The notes below the pieces were generated by a model. That model was not told the origin of the DNA. It saw only the letters and a list, made by a program, of their open reading frames with translations, and did not search any database. Below, piece by piece: positions 21,441 through 31,468 of a stretch of DNA of 64,000 nucleotides. The stretch is from assembly GCA_965178125.1 (NCBI GenBank), contig OZ237747.1:868001-932000 (forward strand). Reading direction: 5' to 3'. The stretch's first letter is position 1. Each line of letters begins with the position of its first letter. This DNA is from Bilabrum cf. latius (lineage: Eukaryota > Bigyra: Bicosoecida > Bigyra > Bicosoecida). A program made the position numbers and the translations under genes.

Positions 21441-23660
21441 ATGGTGGCAATCGTATTCGTGAGAAATAGCCTGTGTTTCATCGATTCAATTGCTATTGCG
21501 TCATTGCAAAGCCCGCATAGCTGGTAGACCTCGACAGGCTCCGTGCCTGCCAGTGCACGCGTGGCCAAACCGCCAACAAGGTCGTTGCTCGCGCCCCTGG
21601 GAAGTCGGCAGTTGCGCAAACACTTGTATCCCAGTCAACAATCAAGTATTTGACTGTAAAGTAGATTTTATGCTACGAGTCATCGATTTTCGTAGGTTAT
21701 TGCAGCTGGTATTGCGATTTCTGCTGTTCAGGCTGCTGGATTGGACATGCAAGGCAGCAGCAGCCGCAGCTTGCGTTCAAGGACTACAGTGCAGCAAGCG
21801 GTGCGCCCGCATGCACATCTCATGCTGCCGCAACGAACGTACGACAATCTGCTAAACGTATCCGCTGTGCAGGGGGGTCAAGAGTATGCCTTCATGAACG
21901 TGCAGCTTGGCCAGGCCACCGAACCCGCGAAGTACGGGCAATCCGTGAAATTGCTCATGACCTTGCAATCAATTGCGTGCAACTACATCCTAAGCTACCG
22001 CGACAGGGGGCAGCCAAACGGCCAAGCTACGGGCCAGGCCTACCAGATCATCGTGATTTACCCGAACGGCACGTCAATTTCGTCCGCCGTGTCCAGCAGC
22101 CCCGCGATCTCCGTGACCAGCACAGCGCCTAATCCTGTAAACGTCACCGTCTGGGTGATGGCGGCTGGCAGCAGCAACGCAGGTGTGGCCGTGGGCGGCG
22201 TGCTGTCGTAGAGGTTTGACTCGAGCTGCATGAACGACGCACACAGGGCCAGCCAGGGACTGCCTCCATGGGATCCCAATATGCCGCTGCTGCGGATACC
22301 TGCCGGTGACCCCGTGCCTCTGACCGTGGAATAGATTTCTGCGAAAGGCCAGATCTTTCTGTCCGCGTAGGAAGCCCCGGCTCACGCCAGTATCATCGCC
22401 CACCTGCCACCCCACACGCTGCCGTTCACTATGTTTGTGCGTGGCCATAGCTGGAATACTGATGATTGCCAGGGACCCGTGTGGTATGAGCTGCAGGGTG
22501 CAACTGTGCAGACAAGTGTCAAGCTACTGTGTACGGCCAAGTACTCCGATGATCCGTGCGGCTACTTTGCTGATTGCGCCATCCCCGGAGATGAGCTGGT
22601 CGTGACCCTAGTGCACAACCTGCGAGGCATTAGGGGCAATTTCCCCGTGTCCGTGAGTCCTACCATTGTGGTGGGGCCCGCCGCCGATGGCACCGTGTCA
22701 GCGCCTGGTGCCGAGCCACCACGGCCGCCCGCCATCCCCACGGTGCACCACGACCCGCGACTTCGCCGGCAGCTGCTGGTTGCCAAAGACGACAATCCTC
22801 CTACGCTTCGACCCCCAGCGGAGGTAATATACGCGACCACTACCTACAGCACCGCTATCGCTGGCATCGGATTTGGCAGTCTTGCTGTGGCTCAGTATTC
22901 AATGTCCACACAATGCCACATTTACTGGCATTTCGTCCCGGATACAACCTCTGCGTATGTGACCAAGATGGTGCTAATCGTAGGAGGGCAAGTGATGGCC
23001 ACCTCGCTCTCGGAACAGGACCCGATGCTGGTATGGAACAGGAACGAAACCACTCCCGTGGATGTAACTGTCACTGTGCTAGCAGATCCCACCATCCCAA
23101 TTGGTGATTTCATCAACGGCACGCTGCATTTTCAGGCCAAGGGAAGCTGTGGAAGCTCGGTCAAAGCACTCGACGTGGCATATACGAGGCCAGCTCCAGG
23201 CCCCGTGGTGCTTTGGTACCCCAATATAGACGCATCGGACGCTGGGCTGCAAGGCAACATCGGCGCCACCCGGCTGACCGCCGTGGACTTCGAGGGCAGC
23301 GTCACGCCCGACTCCCAGGACGCGCCCCCCACCACCACGCAGGTGGTGCTGCTGTCACCCAGCGTATCCGCTGGCACCGCCATCAGCGTCACAGAATGGT
23401 CACAGGGCCCCGGAAAGTGCAACATGGAGAAACCCGGAGACCTTCCCGCCTACGTGTTTCGTTCGGCCACCACGAGGAATGGCACCAAGAAGGTGTGCGA
23501 CCCCAAGCCGTGCGAGGGCGCTCCGTGCGGATGCATCACCGGGTGCGCGCTGACAGATGACATGGTGGCTCTCGAGCTGACAGCGGACACGCCGGCCGCC
23601 CACCTTAATGCAAGCGTGCAGCTGGGCGCGTCGTGGAGCGCGTCTGTGTGGAACGAATAA
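21441..23660 (+). CDS. Secreted or cell-surface protein of unknown family
   Basis: The solid part is a single frame from 21696 to TAA at 23658, with TAG=Gln at three sites around 22209-22370. A short first exon at 21441-21458 (MVAIVF) with donor GTGAGA, joined in phase to 21696, would give MVAIVFVIAAGIAISAVQAA, a good signal peptide; this exon is inferred. Without it the first ATG is 21747. The mature part is rich in Thr, Val, Pro and Gly, has several NXT/S glycosylation sites and Cys pairs (CDPKPCEGAPCGCITGC near 23,500), and is predicted to be beta-rich. No transmembrane helix or GPI signal is clear at the C-terminus. Two similar halves (KLLCTAKYSDDPCGYFADC and the Cys cluster above) suggest an internal duplication. 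Function unknown. Confidence 0.6.
21459..21695 (+). other. Putative intron, 237 nt
   Basis: GTGAGA at 21459 and CGTAG ending at 21695 join a six-codon exon to the frame in phase 0 and create a signal peptide. Support is indirect. Confidence 0.4.
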
Positions 23661-23958
23661 GCAAGTGTCCGTAGTTCTAGGCTTGTGTCTAGCCTAGATC
23701 CGATTTGATACCTACATCCACTGATCCAGATCAGATTTGATCCAGGTGGCGAAGCCTCAGTGGCAAGAGTCTGCCACGCTGAACTGGTCAACGTAGATTT
23801 AGAGGTTGTCGCGACAAAATACAGCTTTGCGAGTCACAATATAGCCTATGAATTATACACACAATCCATGGATATCACAAGTGGTGACATGATTTCAACA
23901 GAGATCCCCGTGCCTTTGACGCTAGCTAGACCCGCCGGCTGCTCACACCTGTGACGGA

Positions 23959-26900
23959 TCAGCGAGACCCGACCCTGGAGCGCTTCGTGGACCCCCGGCC
24001 CCGCGCCCTGGACCGCTTTCGTCCAGCTGTCGCCGGGCCATCGTCATCGTCCTCTTCCTCATCGTCAGACTCATCAGAGTCGGCCGCTACGTCTGAGCCG
24101 GCGAGGGCCAGCACCCGGTCACGCAGTTCTGCAGCCCGCCATGATACTTTCCCGAAACTTGTGCTTGCAGCCCCTCTCGCAGCCATTCCGCTGCTGCTGC
24201 TAGCAGTGGCTGAGGCAGCTCCCTTTCCCGCACCACTCGTGGCCCCGATGGACCTCACAGCGTCAACCACGCCTCCGAGTTGCAGGGCTCGGATGGGAAA
24301 CGAGCGATGCAGCCCACGAGTCGTCTGCAGCTCCCAGTGCTCGGGGAGGACAGGGACATTACCTTCGCTTGCAGTCGCATCAAGTAGTGCCTGCAGCAAA
24401 GGAATCAGCCTGTCGGCGAGGACGCCTTGGCAGTTCGCAACGTGGGTCCGAAGCACCGCCGCCACCCAGCGAGCGATGTTGATCGCTGGCATGGTTGTGT
24501 TCCCCGACGAGGCTTGGTGCAGCAGAGCGCATGCCGCCGATAGCTTGGTCCGGGCTCCAGGTGGAACATGACCAGCAACTTTTGATGGGGTTACGACCTT
24601 GCCGAGCAGCTTGACGGCGACACTCTCGGTGTCCCTCGGCGGCACGACTGAAGGGGGGCTGTTACCCGGCATGCCAAAATCGTCGCGAAGCCATGAAACG
24701 CCGCAATTGCTCTCCTTGAGCGTCTTCTCCAGCCTACTGGCTCCTTCAGAGTTCGGGTCGCCCGAGTAGTCAAGCACCCTGATCGATTGATTGTGCTACA
24801 TGATCAAGGCAAGGTCCTCGCCGTTCTGCCCCTCACTCTCTTCGACATCAAAGCCGCAGAAAGACAGGTCCAGTTCAACGATGCTCTGATTTCTAGCCAT
24901 CGCGAACAAAACTGGATGCGCACCTTCATCAGGAAGCATGCAAAGTCCTAGCCGTAGCCAGCGCAGCGAGCGATTAGGTCGCCCAGTCCCGTTGGGAAAT
25001 GGCCCCCTGAGCTCCCGAATCGGGGGCCACTCGGGCCGCATCTTCTTCTTCTTTTTCTTGCGCCAACCGCCGCCAGATCCCCACCCGTACCCAAAATCGT
25101 CGTCATCGGCGTCGAGGTCAACGTCGAACTGTAGCATGTCCTCGTTGATCAGCTCACTCTCTGGAATCGCCACGTCCTACTGCTCCATCCAAGTGCCGGC
25201 TAGGTGACCTTCGCAAAGGACGCCGTGGGTGCCCTGCTCGCATCTATCAGAATCATACAGGGCCTATGAAAGTTCGTCGGGTGCAGGGAGGGTTGGGTCT
25301 ACCACAGCAAGGCCGAGCGCCATCCCGCCGTGGGTGCCGATTTTGTTCCTGCCAAGGTTTAGGTGCTCTAGCGAGCGGGTAGCGCGCAGAAGCAAGGCCA
25401 GCCTGCGAGCCCCGATCTCCGTCACGCCGGCTTGCAGCAGCTCTAGACGCCGAAGCCCCATGGGTCGCTCACCCACTCTATTCGCCACGTCATTCCACAT
25501 GTTCAGCATGGTTTCGTTCGACTACGCCGCCTCGCAGATGACTCTGACCCCTTCGTCTCCTAGAGTCGGCATGCCCAGAATGGCCAGCTCATCGAGGCTC
25601 CTGTGCCCGCGCATGGCACCACACATCTGGTGAAGTGCATCCTAGTCTGAATCCTCTACGCTGCACGCAAGAAACTTGAGGGCGCGAAGACCAGCAGGGA
25701 TGCTGCCTGGCCCTTCTCCAGCCCTTGCGCGGGCCTGCGCAGCGCGCGCCAGGGCGGCCGTTCGCTCTGCCCTTTCCTGCGATTCCACACGGCCACGGGC
25801 AACGGATTGGAAAGCATCCAGGATGAACGAAGGCAGCTTCTCTCCCCGGAGCTGGGCCTGCCGCACGGCCTCCGTGTTGGCATCGCTTGGATGCGGACCG
25901 GAATCGAGCGGCGCAAGCCCACTAATCTGCTGTGCCTGAAGCATCCGCGTGATGGACTGCAGAGCGGTCTTGCTGAGCGGCGCGGCGCAGAGCTCCAGCT
26001 GACGGAGCGAGAAGCAGGCTGGATCCAGCGCAGCTGCGGCTTCCGCAACCGCGGCTGCAGCTTGTTCTGCGAGTGTTCTTGCCCCTACAGTCTCTGCATG
26101 ACCTCCTTGCGCCATGCTGAGGCGTAGAACCTTCAGGGTCGGGTTGCCGCATGCCCCTGCAGGTGGTGATGCTGTCGCTGGGCCAGAGCTAGCAGCCGAT
26201 GCGGCCGAGGAGGAGGCGGCTGACCTCTTGCCCCTGCCTTTCTTCGCCTTTGACTTGACTGACTTCGCCGCCTTGCTTGACGCAGCAGCAGCCGCCGCTG
26301 GCTCAGCAGCATCGCCCAGCATCACGCGCCTAAGTATGGCACTCGTGCTCGGGCCAGCCACCGCCCCCTCCAGCTGCAGCTTCTCGAGCTGCCCGCCAGC
26401 AGCAGCCTGCAGCATGGCTTCGGTCATACCCGCATTGCCATCGGCAGTCGCAATGAGCTCCTTAAGCGATCGGTTTTCACGCATCGCCTGGCCAAGCGCT
26501 CTCGATGATCCCGGCCCGAGCGGTGACGCGAAGCGCAGGTGCAGCTCGGCCAGTGAGCATGACGGGTGGCTGAGAGCATCTGCCAGAGCCTAGACGCTCT
26601 TTGACGACTTGCCACGGGCTCCGTCTTTTTCTGGCTGGATTTCTGTCGCCTCGAATGACTGGAGTCGCACACCCGCGCAGGCTTCCTCGCCTTGGTCCTC
26701 CTCGTGCTGCTCGAACTGCTCACGCATGCCCTCAGCCAGTTGAGAGAGAGAGATGCCAGAAAGAGAGCAGCCAACAACGTCAATTTTGCTCAGAGGGCAA
26801 AGGGGAGAGGCCAGCAGCGCAGCAAGCGCCTTGGCGCCGGCACCTTTCAGGGCATCCGGGTTGCCCTGCAGGCTCAACTCTCGAAGCGAGCACGGCTGGA

Positions 26901-27243
26901 CTTCATGCGCGCTGGCACCGGCACCTGACGACGCTGACTTACCAGATTTGCGGCCTCTCTTTGGTGGGGCGGCACTGATGGCACCGGCCTGCAGCTCTTT
27001 GCAGAGAGCTTGGAGGCCCGCTGCCTCCGGGCAAGATATCATGAGCTCAAGCTTCTGCATGCTGCAAGCGCTCCGTAGCGCCTTCCCGAGCTGTTGGCAA
27101 ATCGCCTTATTAAGCTGAATATTCACGAACATACAGCTCTCCAGGCCTAGTTCTTCACTGCTGCTGGAACCGCCGCCGCCTTCTCGGATATCGGATATGA
27201 GCAACAGATCTTGGGTTCCTCCAAATCCCTACCGAAGGCGCAT
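23959..27243 (-). CDS. Leucine-rich-repeat protein, ribonuclease-inhibitor-like type, 1,094 residues
   Basis: One frame runs from ATG at 27243 to TGA at 23959-23961, with TAG=Gln at 24796, 25177, 25264, 25522, 25642, 26590 and 27229; I translated the larger gaps between ORF fragments and saw no TAA. Long LRR units of the RI type are clear: SLRELSLQGNPDALKG with AKALAALLASP, SLAELHLRFASPLGPG, SLDELAILGMPTLGDEGVRV, LRRLELLQAGVTEIGARRLA, LEHLNLGRNKIGTHGGMAL and SIVELDLSFCGFDVEE. These proteins form horseshoe-shaped binding surfaces. Lys/Arg-rich inserts (PPKRGRKSGKS near 26,970; KSVKSKAKKGRGKRS near 26,250) could be nuclear localisation signals. The C-terminus ends with an acidic run and a basic tail (GRKRSRARGRGSTKRSRVG). 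No NACHT or RanGAP catalytic element was seen. Confidence 0.75.
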
Positions 27244-27670
27244 AAACAAGCTTTTCAAGCTCTTTGACTGTTTGATTAGCTTGAAAAAAATAGAGGTAAA
27301 CCCTTTCGCGGGGAAAGCATTGCTGTCATGCAACTACACATTCAACACTTCCCTGCGGATCCCACGAACGGAAGGAGCTACTTTTCGTTCTGCTGCCGGA
27401 ACAAACGCGCGCGGGTTTGCATCCAGAGTCTGCAAATACTTTCCGACACTATCCCAGCTTTCAATGCTTGTTAAATCCATCACTGGTCTCCAACTCTGTT
27501 GGAGAGGACCAACGTGCGGGAACGAAGGCCAAATTGCACGCTACCACCGGCAAAAGCAGCGCGCCATCCAGACAAGACACGAGCTCTGTTAATTTTCCGC
27601 GTTTCGATGAATGAACCGCACTTTCAAGAAAGGGCCCGCACATGCTGCGAAAGGCCAGGTGCCTTCGAAA
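27244..27670. other. Intergenic region
   Basis: About 430 bp upstream of the LRR gene, without a supported gene. It presumably includes the LRR promoter. Confidence 0.4.
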
Positions 27671-28105
27671 TCACCGCACTGCGTTGCTAGCCATCGCGGT
27701 TGCCGGCCGGGCCCAACCCTCTGCAGAAAGACTGTATCTTGCCCACAAGCAGTCAAGCTTCACATGGCAAGCTACTGGGGGGACGATCGGCACTGGTGGT
27801 ACCACGCAGTCTGCCGGAGCCCGTTCAAGTTGCACCACAGCCGTCTGGGGTGCTCTCGTTGGGCCTCTCAAGGCGTCGTTAATTTCAGAGGTTCTCCAAC
27901 TCCGAACATAACACAACGTGTATCCAACACCTATGAATACAAGCTTCTGACGCTGATCCTTGTCAGATGAAAGATGAGCCGCAGAGTTGGTCATGGCTTG
28001 CACTAACGTCGACTGGCCAGCTTCTCGAGAGACAGGAGAGCAGATACGCTGCATGCAAACATGCGCGCACCAAGCGCGAGATCTCAACAAAGACAGTTGG
28101 ATCAT
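27671..28105 (-). CDS. Doubtful ORF, 144 codons
   Basis: ATG at 28105 to TGA at 27671. No domain is recognised. It contains one short hydrophobic stretch (KLVFIGVGYTLCYV) and a Pro/Val-rich tail. It lies in the same frame as the small two-helix protein just upstream but is separated from it by TAA at 28166, so it could be a downstream exon of that gene or a chance ORF. Confidence 0.25.
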   Translation of the reverse strand: MIQLSLLRSRAWCAHVCMQRICSPVSREAGQSTLVQAMTNSAAHLSSDKDQRQKLVFIGVGYTLCYVRSWRTSEINDALRGPTRAPQTAVVQLERAPADCVVPPVPIVPPVACHVKLDCLWARYSLSAEGWARPATAMASNAVR

Positions 28106-28165
28106 ATTAGCGGCCGCAGAGCCATTGTTACTTCGGCAAATATGCTTGTGAAGTTGCCTAGTCGA

Positions 28166-28420
28166 TTAGTGCCCACCAGACAAGTACTGATCGCGCTCCT
28201 CCTCGCTATGACTGATCTAATACAAGCAAAAGAAGACAAGGGCGACAGAACCAACAACAGCAGCAGCGGCAGATCCCCCCCAAATGTACCAATCATTGCT
28301 GATGGCTACGCCTATAGCAATTCCTACGATAAATACGATCAAGCAAAGTACACCACAAGAGCCAGCCATAAACAGCAAGAACCTGTCCTGAATAGCCTGA
28401 CACACAGACCATGAACACAT
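28166..28420 (-). CDS. Small two-helix membrane protein, 84 residues
   Basis: ATG at 28420, TAG=Gln at 28217, TAA at 28166. Two strong hydrophobic segments are present: FLLFMAGSCGVLCLIVFIVG with a GIAIGVAI extension, and SAAAAVVGSVALVFFCLY. A short acidic tail (SEEERDQ) follows. The N-terminus has Cys residues. Family and role are unknown. It is divergent from the TPR gene. Confidence 0.5.
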
Positions 28421-28847
28421 GGTGTTTCTGATTCGCAGCTTTTTCTCTTAGCGGGCTCTTCGAATAGAATTGCAAGCTAAATTGAGCTTGGATCGTCTTG
28501 CGGTTTCTGACGTTCGTTTCAAGGTTCGTTGTGGTTCTCTTTCTCCGTGGTTACGTGTGAAACTGCATAGAATCCGATATATAGCAGAGGCTCGCATGAC
28601 CCAGGGATCCATAGGTTAGTGGGCCATCTTAATCGTGAGGGCCTCTGCTCACTATAATCAGATTGACCACTAAATATAAATTTGCACTCCGGCGCATTGG
28701 AATTCGATACACTGAGCGTGGTGCTGCAATTCAACGAGACGAGACGCTGGACAGATTGGACAGCGAATTGCCAGGTAGATCTAGCGTTCTCCAAACGCAA
28801 TTTAGACTGAGCACCGCGCAAGGCTCCCCAGCCCCATATTTCTTAGT
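28421..28847. other. Divergent intergenic region
   Basis: 427 bp between two genes transcribed away from each other; it must contain both promoters. A TATATA-like run occurs at about 28577-28583. No supported gene. Confidence 0.35.
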
Positions 28848-31192
28848 ATGGATGATGATCAGTATACAACTGGTGAGTGACGAGAATTGGTCATACCTTG
28901 CTATGCGGCGCTATGCGGCAACCTTTTGCCAGCTCCCGTGCACCTTGCATCGTTCGTGCGCTTAGGTGTGTCACATCTCAACATAATTTAACCCTAATGA
29001 TGTGTGAAATAGCTAACTACTCTGCTGCAGGGGATGTCGGTGGTGCAGCGAGCCTAGTCGATGCCGGCAGCCACACGACCTCATCGCATGGACGTCTCGT
29101 AGCATCATGTGATGCTGATCGGAGTGCCAGCGCCGGAACCACTGTCGTACTCGGTGACGCAGCAGCCCAAAATGTAGGTTCCCCCGAGCTCGGGGCCGGT
29201 GTTGCAAGCGATGAGTGTGTGGCCGACGCAGCTTGCAACGGAGCACCCGCAACCACAGGGCTGGGCACCAGTACCGCTGCACGCGCTGGTGAGGACGGCT
29301 CGATACCGCCAGCGGCTGGATCGGCAGGGCCCGAGCCGACTGGCCTCCATGCCGTGCGGATGCTACATCAGCAAGCGCGGCGCCTGATGCAGAGCCGAGA
29401 GAGTACCGACGGCGCCATCCACCTGTTGTGTAAAGCGGAGGCCAGCCTGGAGGCCCTCGGACGCGTACCCGACCGCAATGAGCTGAGAGGGGCCTTCTTG
29501 GAGGATCTGGGCTCGTGCTACTTGGCCAACAAGGACTTCGAAAGAGCTGAGGCCGCGTCCAGGCGCTGCTCCTAGCATTGGAGCGAGGCACGGGGTGAAG
29601 GCTCGCGGGAGCATGCGAGGTCACTGGTATAGTTGGCCGATAGCCTCGCCAGGCAGGGCACCTACGCGAAGTACATCGAGGCCATCAGGCTGTACCAGGC
29701 GTGCAGTGGGATACAGGAGGCCACTGTTGGACGAAAGCACGCGGACTATGCCACCATTCTGCACAAGCAGGCGAACTGCGAGTGGCACTTCTGGAATGAT
29801 CAGAAGCAAGCGGCACTCAAGTCAAAGGTGCGAAATGCGTACCAGGTTGCTATGAGGGACCGCACCATCGAGCATGCTCTAACACGCATGGACGCAGCGC
29901 GCAAGATGCAGGAGGAGTGCCTGGAGATACGCTCGCAGATCCTTGGAGACAAAGATCCTGATTACATCGCCACTATGTAGAGCCTGGCGAGCAACCTATC
30001 TTGGATCGGCAGGTTTGCTGAGTCGTACGAGCTGTACTAGCAATGCCTCGTACTGCGGCGGGAGACGTGGGGGGAGATGCACCCCTCGTTCCTCAAGAAT
30101 GGTGAGGCGCACCAGTCGGTGTGGGTGCTCATTGCAAACCGCAAGTCTTGCCAAGAGTTGGTAAGGAAAGGGTATGACGCCCATACGCTGGCAGGTCAAA
30201 AACAGTAGCTCTAGCAGGAGCGTGAGGACATACGGCTATAGCACCAGATCTAGACAGAGATCATGAAGTGCATCCCGGCGCTGTCGAGTGATGGCACCCT
30301 ACCCGTGCCAGGCAGAGTCGAGGCGGACTATGCAAAGCGGCATGGTAAGTCGCTGCCGAAGCAGCTCGCTCGCATTCAGCGCCTGCGTGGACTTGGTCGC
30401 GGCACAACGGCGTGTATCCTGGAAGACATGGCCGCGCAAGGACTACTGGGGCAACGTCTTCACGGCACTAGTGGGTCCCGTGGGCAGTATGGTCCTGCAA
30501 AGGCCTCAAGAGGAGCAGCAGGCACCAGTGGGTCCCGTGGGCGGCATGGTCCTGCAAAGGCCTCAAGAGGAGCAGCAGGCACCAGTGGGTCCCGTGGGCG
30601 GCATGGTCCTGCAAAGGCCTCAAGAGGAGCAGCAGGCACCAGTGGGTCCCGTGGGCGGCATGGTCCTGCAAAGGCCTCAAGAGGAGCAGCAGGCACCAGT
30701 GGGTCCCGCGGGCGGCATGGTCCTGCAAAGGCCTCAAGAGGAGCAGCAGGCACCAGTGGGTCCCGTGGGCGGCATGGTCCTGCAAAGGCCTCAAGACGAG
30801 CAGCAGGCACCAGTGGGTCCCGTGGGCGGCATGGTCCTGCAAAGGCCTCAAGAGGAGCAGCAGGCACCAGTGGGTCCCGCGGGCGGCATGGTCCTGCAAA
30901 GGCCTCAAGACGAGCAGCAGGCGACAGCTCGGCTTCAGGCGCTTCTTGGCGGCGCAGTCCCAAGCGAAGCGGCACAGCTAGTGATCGCGCTCCTGGCACT
31001 TTTGCTTCCGCTACTTCCGGCCGCTGGAGGCGAGCGTCCCCTGGCGCGCGAGACGCTAGCAGCGAGTCGAAGGTGGGCAGGGGCCACAGCTTTGCCTTCG
31101 GCAGCCGGGAAGGCAGGCCCCGTGGCAGAAGTCCCGGAAGAAGCCGCGGTGGCAAGCGAGTAGCATGGGGTGGAAGCGGGTGGATGCGATAA
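28848..31192 (+). CDS. TPR protein, kinesin-light-chain-like repeats, with repetitive C-terminal domain
   Basis: Exons 28848-28872 (MDDDQYTTG) and 29031-31192 encode 728 residues, ending TAA. TAG=Gln occurs at about ten sites between 29570 and 30255. TPR units are seen as YIEAIRLYQACSGIQEATVG, KMQEECLEIRSQILGDKDPD and ESYELY-TAG-QCLVLRRETWG followed by MHPSFL, the KLC/Fis1-type pattern in which the LY-Q/E-Q-L position supports Gln for TAG. TPRs bind partner proteins. The N-terminal 130 residues are Ala/Gly/Ser-rich. The C-terminal third is encoded by a 57-bp minisatellite giving a basic Ser/Gly/Arg-rich unit, followed by an RS-like tail (RSPGRSRGGKRV). If a small unseen intron shifted the frame, the repeat would instead read as GPVGGMVLQRPQEEQQ units. 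No catalytic domain is seen. Confidence 0.7.
28873..29030 (+). other. Spliceosomal intron, 158 nt
   Basis: Donor GTGAGT, branch-like CTAAC 14-18 nt before the acceptor, and acceptor CTGCTGCAG. The phase joins MDDDQYTTG to DVGGAAS exactly. Confidence 0.75.
30470..30925 (+). repeat. 57-bp coding minisatellite, eight copies
   Basis: Copies are nearly identical; the common string GGTCCTGCAAAGGCCTC recurs at 30490, 30547, 30604, 30661, 30718, 30775, 30832 and 30889. The unit is 19 codons long, so copy-number change does not shift the frame. Differences are single bases (GTG/GCG, AGG/ACG). At least three of the six frames are open through the array. Confidence 0.9.
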
Positions 31193-31468
31193 TCGCGTTG
31201 CGCGCTTGAGACGTGAGAAGGTGGGCAGAGGCTTTTGCAAGCTGTACCTATCCAAGTTCTGATTGTTACAATATTTACAGAGTTGCTTTATCAGGCCTGG
31301 CTGGCTTGGAGTTTTAAAAGTTCCCCGCTAGGTTCCTTGTGGTTCATTTTGTTCGTTCGGCAAGTCTGATATCCGTTGGTCGCACCACCGTTAGCGTACG
31401 CCTCCATCCCTTGCCATTCGGTGCATTTTGCAAGATTTTGTATCATATCGAGAGATTGCCTGAGGTTG

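Noticed and set aside
30470-30925. CRISPR array
   Set aside because: The repeats are directly adjacent with no unique spacers, and the host is eukaryotic.
30288-31163. Separate gene encoding the PQEEQQ-type repeat
   Set aside because: It has no start context of its own and overlaps the TPR gene. It is treated as an alternative frame of the minisatellite rather than a second gene.
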